Positions 9,075-20,225 of a stretch of DNA of 64,000 nucleotides are shown here, piece after piece. Position 1 is the first letter of the stretch. Each line of letters opens with the position of its first letter. Both the position numbers and the translations under genes were made by a program. Under the pieces are notes generated by a model. The model was not told where the DNA came from. It saw only the letters and a list, made by a program, of their open reading frames with translations, and made no database searches. The stretch lies in the NCBI RefSeq assembly GCF_018409545.1, contig NZ_AP024563.1:354501-418500 (forward strand). Direction: 5' to 3'. The DNA is from Allochromatium tepidum (GTDB taxonomy: Bacteria; Pseudomonadota; Gammaproteobacteria; Chromatiales; Chromatiaceae).

Positions 9075-10283
9075 ATGCCCAAATTTTTCTACAAAGCGGT
9101 GAAGCTCGACGGCGAGTCGGTCGAGGGCGAGATGGAGGCCGCCGACGAGTCGGCGGTCATCCGCCATCTCCAGAGCACGGGCCTGATCCCGATCGAGGCA
9201 CGCACCACAAAGAGCCTGACGGCCAAGCTCGGTCAGCGCCGCCGCCGGCGTCTGAGCCGGAAGGAGATCGGCATCCTCACCCGCGAGCTGGCGACCCTGC
9301 TCGAAGCCGGCATGACCCTGGACCGCTCGCTGCAAATCCTCGTCGACCTGACCTCCGAGGAGCATCTGGTGCGGGTGCTCTCGGATCTCCAGGAGCGGGT
9401 GCGCGGCGGCGCGACCTTCTCCAGCGCTCTGGAGGCCCAGGACCGTCAGTTTCCGCGTCTCTACATCAACATGGTGCGGGCCGGTGAGGCGAGCGGGGCG
9501 CTGGAACAGGTGCTCGACCGGCTGGCCGACTATCTGGAACGCCTGGCCGAGCTGCGCCAGACCGTGACCTCGGCCCTGGTCTATCCCTCGATCCTGCTGT
9601 TCGTCTCGGCGCTCTCGGTGATCCTGCTGCTGGTGTTCGTGGTGCCTCAGTTCACGGTGCTGTTCGAGGACATGGGCGAGGCGTTGCCACTGCCGACCCA
9701 GATCGTGGTCGCCGCCGGGGATCTGTTCCGCAACTACTGGTGGGCCATGCTGTGCGTGATCGCGCCGGCGGCCGTCGTCATCGAGCGCCGGCTCCAGAAT
9801 CCCGAGGCCAGGGCGCGGTTCGATCGCCGGGTGCTGACACTGCCGCTGTTCGGCGATCTGATCTGGAAGATGGAGACCGCGCGGCTCTGTCACACGCTCT
9901 CGACCCTGCTGAAGAACGGCCTGCCGCTGCTCAGCGCCCTGAACCTCGCCAAGGAAGTGGTATCCAACCGGAAGCTCTTCGGTCTGATCGAGGAGGCGGG
10001 CGAGGATCTCAAGCACGGGCGCGGCCTCGCCGGCCCGCTGGCCCGGCTCCAGGCCCTGCCCGATCTGGCGCTTCAAATGATCCGCGTCGGTGAGGAGTCC
10101 GGCAGTCTCGACGCCATGCTGGCCAAGGTCGCCAGTCTCTACGACCGCGAGACGCGGGTGAGCGTGCAGCGGATGCTGACGCTGCTGGAGCCGATCCTGA
10201 TCATCGGGCTCGGCGTCATCGTGGCCGGAATCATCCTGTCGATCCTCATGGCCATCCTCGGCGCCAATGAACTCGTCTTCTGA
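9075..10283 (+). CDS. gspF: Type II secretion inner-membrane platform protein GspF
   Basis: A 402-residue polytopic membrane protein with two repeated T2SSF domains. MPKFFYKAVKLDGESVEGEM is the classic GspF N-terminus and sets the start at 9075, not the earlier 9036 ATG. Membrane segments include LVYPSILLFVSALSVILLLVFVVPQFTVLFEDMG and a C-terminal LLEPILIIGLGVIVAGIILSILMAI. GspF anchors the secretion ATPase GspE; no gspE precedes it here. It is the first gene of the gspFGHIJK cluster. Confidence 0.95.
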   Translation: MPKFFYKAVKLDGESVEGEMEAADESAVIRHLQSTGLIPIEARTTKSLTAKLGQRRRRRLSRKEIGILTRELATLLEAGMTLDRSLQILVDLTSEEHLVRVLSDLQERVRGGATFSSALEAQDRQFPRLYINMVRAGEASGALEQVLDRLADYLERLAELRQTVTSALVYPSILLFVSALSVILLLVFVVPQFTVLFEDMGEALPLPTQIVVAAGDLFRNYWWAMLCVIAPAAVVIERRLQNPEARARFDRRVLTLPLFGDLIWKMETARLCHTLSTLLKNGLPLLSALNLAKEVVSNRKLFGLIEEAGEDLKHGRGLAGPLARLQALPDLALQMIRVGEESGSLDAMLAKVASLYDRETRVSVQRMLTLLEPILIIGLGVIVAGIILSILMAILGANELVF

Positions 10284-10362
10284 AGCCGTGTCATGTCCGT
10301 CGAGCCGGGTTTAGAATGCGCCATCGATTCCAAGGATCCAACTCTCAAGAGGTCAGTTCCAC

Positions 10363-10791
10363 ATGCGTTTCAAGACGTCGCGCCGCTACGGCGGCTTCAC
10401 TCTGGTCGAACTCCTGGTCGTGCTGGCCATCCTGGGTCTGCTCGCCGGACTGGTCGGCCCGCAAGTGATGAAATTCCTGGGTAGCTCCAAGAGCAAGACA
10501 GCCAAGCTCCAGATCGAGGATCTGTCCTCGACGCTCGACCTCTATCGCCTCGAACTGGGCCGCTATCCGACCGAGAGCGAAGGACTCAAGGCGCTGGTCG
10601 AGAATCCGGGCAACATGCCGAATTGGAACGGCCCCTATCTGAAGAAGAAAGAAATGCCCAAGGATCCCTGGGGCTTCGACTATCAGTATCGGTTCCCCGG
10701 CGAGCACGGCAGCTTCGACATCTGGTCGCTCGGCGCCGACAACCGCGAGGGCGGCGAGGGCGAGAACGCCGACATCAAGAGTTGGGAATAA
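10363..10791 (+). CDS. gspG: Type II secretion major pseudopilin GspG
   Basis: A 142-residue prepilin-like protein. A short basic leader is followed by the cleavage/methylation motif G-FTLVELLVVLAILGLLAGLVG and the conserved GspG body (DLYRLELGRYPTESEGLKALV, PWGFDYQYRFPGEHGSFDIWSLGADNREGGEGENADIKSW). It forms the periplasmic pseudopilus after processing by a prepilin peptidase not seen in this window. C-terminal acidic residues probably bind calcium, as in the family. Confidence 0.97.
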   Translation: MRFKTSRRYGGFTLVELLVVLAILGLLAGLVGPQVMKFLGSSKSKTAKLQIEDLSSTLDLYRLELGRYPTESEGLKALVENPGNMPNWNGPYLKKKEMPKDPWGFDYQYRFPGEHGSFDIWSLGADNREGGEGENADIKSWE

Positions 10792-10805
10792 TCCGGGTCC
10801 AACGG

Positions 10806-11255
10806 GTGAGGCGACGCGCACGCGGCTTCACCCTGGTCGAGCTGCTGGTGGTCATGGCCATCGCCGCCGTCGTCATGACGGCGGTGCCCACACTCTTTTC
10901 GGCCGCCTTTCCGGGTCTGGAGATGAAATCGGCTGCGCGCCGCACCGCCGCCACGCTGCGTCTGGCGCGTGAGTCGGCCATCCGGCGCGGCGAGGAGACG
11001 GCTGTGCTGGTCGATCTCGAACACCACAGGCTGACGCTCGCCGGCTATCGCGCGCTCTCCCTGCCCGAGCGGCTCTCGCTCAGGCTCGAAGCGGCGAGCA
11101 GTGAACTGATCGACGAGCAGCGCGGCACCATCCGCTTCTTCCCCGACGGCAGTTCGACCGGCGGGCGTCTCGTGCTGGCGCACGGCGGGCATGGTTATCA
11201 GATCGGTGTGACCTGGCTGACCGGGCGCATCGAATTGGATTCCTGGTCCGAGTGA
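10806..11255 (+). CDS. gspH: Type II secretion minor pseudopilin GspH
   Basis: About 149 residues beginning MRRRARGFTLVELLVVMAIAAVV, a prepilin leader with the G-FTLVE cleavage motif. The start is taken as GTG 10806, the codon nearest the leader; a TTG at 10782 is possible. The open frame upstream overlaps gspG and is not real. The C-terminal part (GTIRFFPDGSSTGGRLVLAHGGHGYQIGVTWLTGRIEL) matches GspH. Its stop overlaps the gspI start in TGATG. Confidence 0.92.
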   Translation: MRRRARGFTLVELLVVMAIAAVVMTAVPTLFSAAFPGLEMKSAARRTAATLRLARESAIRRGEETAVLVDLEHHRLTLAGYRALSLPERLSLRLEAASSELIDEQRGTIRFFPDGSSTGGRLVLAHGGHGYQIGVTWLTGRIELDSWSE

Positions 11256-11668
11256 TGCGCCGTCGTCGCTCCCAAGGCGGATTCTCGCTCCTGGAGGTGC
11301 TGGTCGCCTTCGCGATCCTGGCCGTCTCGCTCGGGGTGCTGCTCGGCATCTTCTCGCGCGCCACCAGCGCCACCATCGCCTCGGCCCAGTACAGTCAGGC
11401 GGCGACCCTGGCCGAGTCCCTGCTCAATCTGGTCGGACATGAGATCCCCTTGGAGGAAGGGACGGTCTCGGGCGAGACCGAGAGCGGGTTTTCCTGGGAG
11501 CTGACCCTGTTCGAACTCGATCTCGCGGACGAATTCCCGACGACCACGCTCTCGGTCAGGGCCTATCGCATCAATGCCACCGTGCTGTGGTTCGATGCCG
11601 GACGTCCGAGACGCCTGATGCTCGCGACCCTGAAGCTTCTCGATCCACAAGCGAATACGACGCCATGA
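11255..11668 (+). CDS. gspI: Type II secretion minor pseudopilin GspI
   Basis: A 137-residue pseudopilin with leader MRRRRSQGGFSLLEVLVAFAILAVSLGVLLG. It forms the pseudopilus tip with GspJ and GspK. ATG 11255 shares TGATG with the gspH stop, and its own stop is in an ATGA overlap with gspJ. This indicates strong translational coupling along the operon. Confidence 0.94.
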   Translation: MRRRRSQGGFSLLEVLVAFAILAVSLGVLLGIFSRATSATIASAQYSQAATLAESLLNLVGHEIPLEEGTVSGETESGFSWELTLFELDLADEFPTTTLSVRAYRINATVLWFDAGRPRRLMLATLKLLDPQANTTP

Positions 11669-12354
11669 ACCGGCGCGGGATGAGCGGCTTCACCCTGATC
11701 GAGCTGGTGATCGCGCTGGCGATCATCGGTCTGATCTCGCTGCTGCTGTTCTCGGGGCTGAGGCTCGGCGGGCGTTCCTGGGAGGCGGTCGAGACGGTCG
11801 GCGAGCGTCTGTCCGGCCTGCGACTGGCCGATGGCTTTCTCAGGCGCACGCTCGGTCAGACCCGGCCGGTCAGCGCCGTCTACGATGGGCAGAGCGTCCA
11901 GGTCTTCGCCGGTGAATCCGAGCGTATCGAGTGGGCGGCACCCCTGTCCGAGCACATCGGTCTGTCCGGACTCTATATCCTGCGTCTGGAACTGGAAGGC
12001 ACGGGCGAGGCGCGCACCCTGGTGCTGACGCGCCGGCTCCTGCATCCCGAGATCCTGGAGGGCGGCGGCGAGGTCGTACCCTGGGAGCCTATGAACAAGC
12101 ATGACGAGACCGCGTTGAGCGATCTGCGTGCCGACCTGGACACGGCCGACGGCGCCTTCGGTCGCGCCCTGTTGCTGAAGGATGTGAGCCGCTTCGAACT
12201 GGCCTATCATGGTCTGGCCGACGGCGACAGCGAACCGGACTGGCATGAGGAATGGCTGGAGCAGACCCGCCTGCCGAATCTGGTGCGCATCCGTCTGGAG
12301 ACGACCGAACAATCCTGGCCCGACATCGTCGTGGCCCTACCCGATCAACCCTGA
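11665..12354 (+). CDS. gspJ: Type II secretion minor pseudopilin GspJ
   Basis: A 229-residue pseudopilin starting MNRRGMSGFTLIELVIALAIIGLISLLLFSG; the ATGA overlap with gspI selects ATG 11665 over the longer frame from 11587. The body carries the GspJ-type LEYAAPL-like and VRIRLETTEQSWPDIVV segments. It is part of the I-J-K tip complex. Confidence 0.93.
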   Translation: MNRRGMSGFTLIELVIALAIIGLISLLLFSGLRLGGRSWEAVETVGERLSGLRLADGFLRRTLGQTRPVSAVYDGQSVQVFAGESERIEWAAPLSEHIGLSGLYILRLELEGTGEARTLVLTRRLLHPEILEGGGEVVPWEPMNKHDETALSDLRADLDTADGAFGRALLLKDVSRFELAYHGLADGDSEPDWHEEWLEQTRLPNLVRIRLETTEQSWPDIVVALPDQP

Positions 12355-13295
12355 TGACGGCACGAATCCGACGCCAGCGCGGCATTGCGCTCATGCTCGT
12401 GATGTGGGTGCTGACGCTCCTGACGGTCATGGCCGTGAGCCTGACCGTCTCGCGCCGCACCGAGATCGCCCTGACCGACAACCATGTCGAGTCGGCGCGC
12501 TTCCGGGCGCTCGCCGAAGCCGCCATCGCCTATACCGCGCTGCATTACATGACTCCGGAGGCTCAGATCGACGCGGAGCAGGGAACGGCCTGGTTGCCCA
12601 ATGGTCAGCCGCGAACCTGGTTTTTTGCCGGCTCCGAACTGACCCTGCGTGTCTTCAACGAGTCCTCGCGCTACGATCTCAACCAGATCCGGCCCGAGAC
12701 CCTGCGGACACTGCTGGAAGTGCTCGGCCTGTTGCCCGAGGAGGCCGATGCGCTGGCGGCGGCGATCGTCGACTGGCGTGACGAGGACGATCTGGCCCTG
12801 CTCAACGGCGCCGAGGATGCCGACTACGCCGAGGCCGGTCGTGCGTTCGGCGCCAAGGATGCTGACTATGAAACGGTCGAGGAACTCCGACAGGTGCTCG
12901 GCATGACACCCGAACGCTATCGCCTGCTCGCGCCCGAGGTCTCGGTCCAGGGCGGTTCGGCGCAGCCGGTCGAGCGTTTCGCCTCGCCGGCGGTGTTGGC
13001 GACACTCAAGGGGCTCACGCTGGAGGAAGCGCGCAAGGAGATCGCCGAGCGTGATCGCACCGAGGTCGCGGGCACGACCTCGACGACCCTGGTCGAGCGT
13101 GGCGGTCCGGTCTACCGCCTCCAGGTCACTGGACCGCGATCGAGTGGCGCGGCTCAACGGATGGAGGCGCTCTTTCAGCTCGCACCGGGCCGGCAGCCGC
13201 CCTATCAGGTGCTGTGGCGTCGTCAGGGGCTGGCGGCCGAGACCCGAGGCGACAACGAGTCGGAGTCGACAGCGAATCGGAGCGATGAGTCATGA
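12354..13295 (+). CDS. gspK: Type II secretion minor pseudopilin GspK
   Basis: A 313-residue atypical pseudopilin: leader MTARIRRQRGIALMLVMWVLTLLTVMAVSLTV lacks the +5 Glu, as in all GspK. The helix-hairpin-like region NESSRYDLNQIRPETLRTLLEVLGLLPEEADALAAAIVDWRDEDD is the calcium-binding GspK signature. ATG 12354 overlaps the gspJ stop. GspK caps the pseudopilus. Its stop overlaps the start of the FHA gene by ATGA. Confidence 0.93.
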   Translation: MTARIRRQRGIALMLVMWVLTLLTVMAVSLTVSRRTEIALTDNHVESARFRALAEAAIAYTALHYMTPEAQIDAEQGTAWLPNGQPRTWFFAGSELTLRVFNESSRYDLNQIRPETLRTLLEVLGLLPEEADALAAAIVDWRDEDDLALLNGAEDADYAEAGRAFGAKDADYETVEELRQVLGMTPERYRLLAPEVSVQGGSAQPVERFASPAVLATLKGLTLEEARKEIAERDRTEVAGTTSTTLVERGGPVYRLQVTGPRSSGAAQRMEALFQLAPGRQPPYQVLWRRQGLAAETRGDNESESTANRSDES

Positions 13296-13924
13296 CGCAT
13301 CACGATGAGAAGGCCTCCAGCGATCGTCCGGCCGGACCCGGCTTGATGCCGGCGGGGATCGAAGCACTCCTGAACGCCTCGGGGCGTGTCGATCCGCGTC
13401 TATTGGCACGCCTGGTCGAAACCTGCTCCGAGGCGGATTTCGTCCGTTTCATGCGCCGCCCGGTCCTCGCCGGTCTGGCGCTCCAGGCCGGATCGCTGGA
13501 ACAGCGCCAGGACGGAATCGGCGTCGTCAATCAGACCTTCGTCTTCGCGCTCCACGGTGAGGAACCCCATGAATCGACGCCGGAGGCGCTGAAACGCGCC
13601 ATCTATCCGCTGGTCAAGCGGACGGACGCCGCCGGCGCCTCGCACATACTCACCATCGGTTGCATCAGCGACAATGATCTGGTCATTCCGGACATGGCGA
13701 TCTCCAAGCACCATGCCATCATCGAGATCGGCCCGGATGGCTGCTCCATTCGTGATCGCGGCTCGACCAACGGCACCCTGGTCAACAGCACGCCCGTCGG
13801 AGCGAAACCGCTGCCGCTCAAGGATGTCGACATCATCGCCTTCGCGCGCTACGAGTTCTTCTTCCTGACGCCGGAGTCCCTCTACGAGCGGCTGGCCATC
13901 ACAGCCAGTTCCCCACCGGGATGA
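13292..13924 (+). CDS. FHA-domain protein inside the T2SS operon
   Basis: A 210-residue soluble protein with a C-terminal FHA fold (about 115-195): LTIGCISDNDLVIPDMAISKHHAIIEIGPDGCSIRDRGSTNGTLVN. The SxxH and GSTNGT motifs are present, but the phosphate-contacting Arg of the usual IGR motif is Cys (IGC), so phosphothreonine binding is uncertain. The N-terminal 110 residues are unrecognised. It is coupled to gspK by ATGA, suggesting a T2SS-linked function. Its own stop lies in an ATGA, but the next frame is only 12 codons, where the inverted island begins. Confidence 0.88.
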   Translation: MTHHDEKASSDRPAGPGLMPAGIEALLNASGRVDPRLLARLVETCSEADFVRFMRRPVLAGLALQAGSLEQRQDGIGVVNQTFVFALHGEEPHESTPEALKRAIYPLVKRTDAAGASHILTIGCISDNDLVIPDMAISKHHAIIEIGPDGCSIRDRGSTNGTLVNSTPVGAKPLPLKDVDIIAFARYEFFFLTPESLYERLAITASSPPG

Positions 13925-13984
13925 AGGCCGCCCAGTCGCCCGGATGCACGGCCCCATGATCTCGCGCCCGCACGGCAACAATCT

Positions 13985-14562
13985 CATCCTGGCCATCTGG
14001 AGGTCCGGTGAGTGGGTCGAGACAAATACCTGTCCACCGCGATGGGCGTAGTCGCGAAACTCTTCGGCAAGCTCAGGCAATAGCTCCGGATAGAGTTGGT
14101 TTTCCGGTTCTTCGACCGCCAGCAAAGGAAAAGGCTTGGGGTCATGTAGCAGAACAAGGTAGGCAAACATTTTGATGGTGCCGTCCGAGACAAAGCGGGC
14201 GATAAACGGATCCCTGAAATTGCCGTCCTGAAAGCGCAGCAGACGGCCATCCTCGGTCGACTTCGCCTCGATATGGGTCACTCCGGGCACGCGCCGTTTC
14301 ATGGCTTCAAGCACCGCATCAAACCGGCCGCGGTGATAGGTATAGAGGTATTGCGCCACCTGCGCCAGGTTGTCGCCCCGGGTTGAAAGGTGCTCTGCGA
14401 AACCCTCTTCGGTCGAAAAGTAAACACATCGAACAGGGTGGTTTTGCCGGTGCCATTGGCTCCGATCAAGGCGACCAGCCGTGGCAGGCGATCCATGCGT
14501 GCATGGCGAAATACCCGGTAATTCTCGATTTCTATGGATTCGATCTGCATGGCTAATGTCAC
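13985..14562 (-). pseudogene. Decayed COG4637-type AAA ATPase (frameshifted, truncated)
   Basis: The N-terminal part starting at 14562 reads MQIESIEIENYRVF then Walker A LIGANGTGKTTLFDVFTF. Homology then shifts frame near 14360-14400, where the frame beginning at 14359 carries AQYLYTYHRGRFDAVLEAMKRR, FVSDGTIKMFAYLVLL, Walker B LLAVEEPENQLYPELLPELAEEF and FVSTHSPD. The family's central segment between these blocks (normally well over 100 residues) is missing, and homology stops after the STHSPD motif at about 13999. So there is one frameshift with an internal deletion and a lost 3' end. Family members are predicted chromosome-encoded ATPases of the OLD/SMC type. Confidence 0.8.
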
Positions 14563-14581
14563 ACGGTTGGCAGATGCGCCA

Positions 14582-17470
<2,889 letters not shown>

Positions 17471-17883
17471 TCGGTTGTCCTTTGCCCAACCGACCTTGCC
17501 ATCGCCATGGCTGCAGCCGTATGCGTCGTCACCGATGTCCTCACCCGCGACATCACGAATCCGCGCCCTGCAATCCTCCAGCGTAACCGAGATGAAGTCT
17601 CCGGCCATGAACTTGGCGAGCTTGGCCTGCTCGGGCTTGGAGACGATCAGCGACCAGTGCTCCGTCACCAGGGCGCGGCCGGCAGGGATCCGTGGAGCAT
17701 CATCCCGGGCCGCGCAACGACCTCTATCAGCGGATGCCTTAGCATAGTTCGACTGGCGCCGGGACGTGACTGGGTTTTACACTTCATTTCCGTAATTTCC
17801 GGACCCGGATCGCCCGATAATGCGTCGACCTGGGCAGAGGCCCTCACTCCTGGGCCTGCCGGCTGGATTCAGAATCGCACACC
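17471..17883. other. Upstream part of the inverted island, up to gspL
   Basis: This stretch of 413 bases has no confident gene. On the minus strand the methylase frame stays open upstream to a GTG at 17668 and encodes an unplaced 66-residue segment ([20 protein letters not shown]...), which may be the tail of a lost upstream gene fused in frame. From about 17740 to 17883 the DNA must contain the promoter now used by gspL. I see no inverted repeat or integrase site at the island edge. Confidence 0.4.
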
Positions 17884-18984
17884 ATGACTCTCACCGAACG
17901 CTTGAGCCAATTCTTCAGGGGATGGCCGGTCTCCGGGATCGGCACGCCGGGGCTTTCAGAGGGATTCGACGAGCGGCTGCTGGCCTGTCTGCCTGCCTTC
18001 GCACATCGCTTCCTGGCTCGCCACAATCGTCGTCTCGTCATCCGTCCCAACGGATCGCGCGCGCACCTCGGTCTGGTCGCCGGTCTGGAGACCCAGCCGC
18101 TGGGCGAGTTGGATCTCGCCCACGCCCCGGCGCTGCCGGGAATCACGGGCGTCCCGGAACAGGAGCGCCCGCACGGCATCGAACTCTGTCTGCCGCGTGA
18201 GGCCGTGCTCATGCGCACGGTTTCCTTTCCATCGCAGGTTCGCGCCAACCTGTCACAGGTGATTCGTTACGAACTCGATCGGCTCTCGCCCTTCGAGTCC
18301 AAGGACGTGCTCTTCGATTTCGTCGTCCAGGGCGGTTCCAAGACGGCCGATCGTATACGAGTGGATCTGGTGCTGTGCCGACGCGATCTGGTCGATGGCT
18401 GGATCACGCACCTGGAGACGCTCGGCGCGCCGATCGACCGCATCAGTTGGGACGGCGCCTGGAAGGGCGCGAACCTGCTCCCGGTCGAGCAGCGCCCGAA
18501 ACGGCGCCGTCTGCGTCTGACGCTCGGCTCGGTCTCGGTCATGGCCTCGATCCTGCTCGCGATCGCGATCCTGGTGACGCCCCTGTGGCAGAAGCACCAT
18601 CTTGCGCGCCAGTTGGACGCCGAGGTCGCGCGTCTGCGCAGTCAGGCCATCGCCGTCGACGAGGTACGCCAGGAGCTCGAACGTGTCCGCCAGGGCAGCA
18701 CGGCCGTGCTCCAGCACAAGCTCGAACAACCCCGGATCCTGGAGATGCTGCGCGAGCTGACTGACCGCCTCCCCGATGATACCTGGGTGCAGAACCTCGA
18801 GTTCAGCGCCGATCAGATCGATCTGCGCGGCGAGTCGGGTCAGGCCACGGCCCTGATCGCCATCCTGGAGCAGGCGCCCGGGATCGAGGGCGTCTCCTTC
18901 GGCTCGCCCTTGACCCAGATCGCCCGCACCGGCAAGGAGCGCTTCAACATCACCTTCCGCTATGTGCGCGGAGGCGCCGAATGA
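17884..18984 (+). CDS. gspL: Type II secretion protein GspL (PilN-domain type)
   Basis: A 366-residue bitopic inner-membrane protein. An actin-like/PilM-type cytoplasmic part (about 1-205, including FPSQVRANLSQVIRYELDRLSPFESKDVLFDF) is followed by one membrane segment (VMASILLAIAILVTPLW, about 219-235). A coiled region and PilN-like periplasmic domain complete it. GspL recruits the ATPase GspE and pairs with GspM. It is coupled to gspM by ATGA. It stands 3.9 kb from the FHA gene, although it would be expected to continue the gspF-K operon. Confidence 0.9.
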   Translation: MTLTERLSQFFRGWPVSGIGTPGLSEGFDERLLACLPAFAHRFLARHNRRLVIRPNGSRAHLGLVAGLETQPLGELDLAHAPALPGITGVPEQERPHGIELCLPREAVLMRTVSFPSQVRANLSQVIRYELDRLSPFESKDVLFDFVVQGGSKTADRIRVDLVLCRRDLVDGWITHLETLGAPIDRISWDGAWKGANLLPVEQRPKRRRLRLTLGSVSVMASILLAIAILVTPLWQKHHLARQLDAEVARLRSQAIAVDEVRQELERVRQGSTAVLQHKLEQPRILEMLRELTDRLPDDTWVQNLEFSADQIDLRGESGQATALIAILEQAPGIEGVSFGSPLTQIARTGKERFNITFRYVRGGAE

Positions 18985-19592
18985 CCCTCAAGCCCGCGAC
19001 CGACCGACCGCTGTGTCTGGGTCTGCTCGGTGCTGTAGTCCTGGTGCCGATCCTGCTCGTGGCCGCCATCGCGATTCCCTGGCTGGGGCGGATCTCGGCA
19101 CTCGACGACGCCATCGCCGGCAACCGCGACCAGTTGCAACGCTATCAGCGTCTGGTCGGCACCCTGCCGAAACTCCAGGCCGAACTGGAGCAGGCGCGCA
19201 CCAACGATGCCTTCGACGCCTTCTATTTCAAGGCCCCCACCCAGGCGCTCGCCGGCGCCCAGATCCAGACCCAGGTCCAGGAGATCGTCACCGCTGCCGC
19301 CGGACGCCTGATCAGCACCCAGATCCTGCCGCCGGAAGGTCAGGAGACGCCGCCGCGCATCCGTGTGCGCACCCAGATCCAGGGTTCGACCGAGACCCTG
19401 ACGGAGATGCTCTATCGTCTCGAACAGGCGCGCCCCTTCCTGTTCGTCGAGCGTCTCTCGGTGCGCTCCTCGGCGCGTCCGGTGGATCTCACCAACCCGG
19501 CCATGGCGCGTCGGCGCCTGGTCGCCGATCAGGGCGGAGACCTCACGGTGAGACTGGACATCTATGGATTCGTCCTGGGGGGCGCGCGATGA
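18981..19592 (+). CDS. gspM: Type II secretion protein GspM
   Basis: A 203-residue bitopic protein: an N-terminal membrane anchor (LCLGLLGAVVLVPILLVAAIAIPWL), then a coiled coil (LDDAIAGNRDQLQRYQRLVGTLPKLQAELEQA) and a ferredoxin-like periplasmic domain. This is the GspM/GspMb layout, and it binds GspL. It overlaps gspL by 4 bp, and its TGA overlaps the following gene's ATG. Confidence 0.85.
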   Translation: MTLKPATDRPLCLGLLGAVVLVPILLVAAIAIPWLGRISALDDAIAGNRDQLQRYQRLVGTLPKLQAELEQARTNDAFDAFYFKAPTQALAGAQIQTQVQEIVTAAAGRLISTQILPPEGQETPPRIRVRTQIQGSTETLTEMLYRLEQARPFLFVERLSVRSSARPVDLTNPAMARRRLVADQGGDLTVRLDIYGFVLGGAR

Positions 19593-20179
19593 TGAAACAG
19601 ACCCCGCTCCTGGTCGCGCTCGTCCTGCTCGGTATCCTGGCGTCGCAGTGGATCGGCTGGCCGCCGGAGGCGCCATCGAGCGAAGCGTCGGGCGAGACGG
19701 GTGGCGCGCAACCCGTCGCCTCCCCCGCCCAGCCGGACCTGCTCACTCAGATCGAGACCCAGGAGGCCAGAGACCACTATGTCTCCATCACCGAGCGCCC
19801 GCTGTTCCGACCGGATCGCCGGCCGGAACCGCCGGTCGACGAACAACCGGGGCCGGAGGTTGCGCAGGAGAGCGCCGATCTGAGCGTCTTCGATCTGAAC
19901 GCCGTACTCATCACGCCCGACATCGTCTCGGCCTGGGTGCGGGATCCGGCGCAACCCAAGCTGCGCCGTCTGCGCATCGGAGACGATCTGCAGGGCTGGG
20001 CGGTGCTGGACATCCAGGAGGATCGCGTCCTGCTCGAGCGACAGGGTCAGCAGGATGCGCTAATATTGCGCGATTATTCCAAGGCAGCGCCCGCGTCCGC
20101 TCCATCACCGCCCGCCCGGAAGGCCCTTCCCCGGCCACCACCCCGCGCACCGGTGCGCGCCGAACCACCCCAGCAATGA
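19589..20179 (+). CDS. GspC/GspN-like T2SS periplasmic connector
   Basis: A 196-residue protein. Its N-terminal membrane anchor is LLVALVLLGILASQWIGWPP, followed by a linker with ITERPLFRPDRRPEPP. A homology-region-like beta domain comes next (DLNAVLITPDIVSAWVRDPAQPKLRRLRIGDDLQGWAVLDIQEDRVLLERQGQ), and the tail is Pro-rich. This resembles the PulC/GspC HR domain, which links the inner platform to the secretin, but no PDZ domain is present. ATG 19589 overlaps the gspM stop. The exact letter (C or N) is uncertain. Confidence 0.8.
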   Translation: MMKQTPLLVALVLLGILASQWIGWPPEAPSSEASGETGGAQPVASPAQPDLLTQIETQEARDHYVSITERPLFRPDRRPEPPVDEQPGPEVAQESADLSVFDLNAVLITPDIVSAWVRDPAQPKLRRLRIGDDLQGWAVLDIQEDRVLLERQGQQDALILRDYSKAAPASAPSPPARKALPRPPPRAPVRAEPPQQ

Positions 20180-20225
20180 TCACACCGGGTCGAGGCCGCT
20201 CGACCCGCGTCGTCACCGAGGCATC

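Noticed and set aside
10623..10805. Upstream part of the gspH open frame
   Set aside because: It lies within gspG in another frame and has Arg-rich shadow composition.
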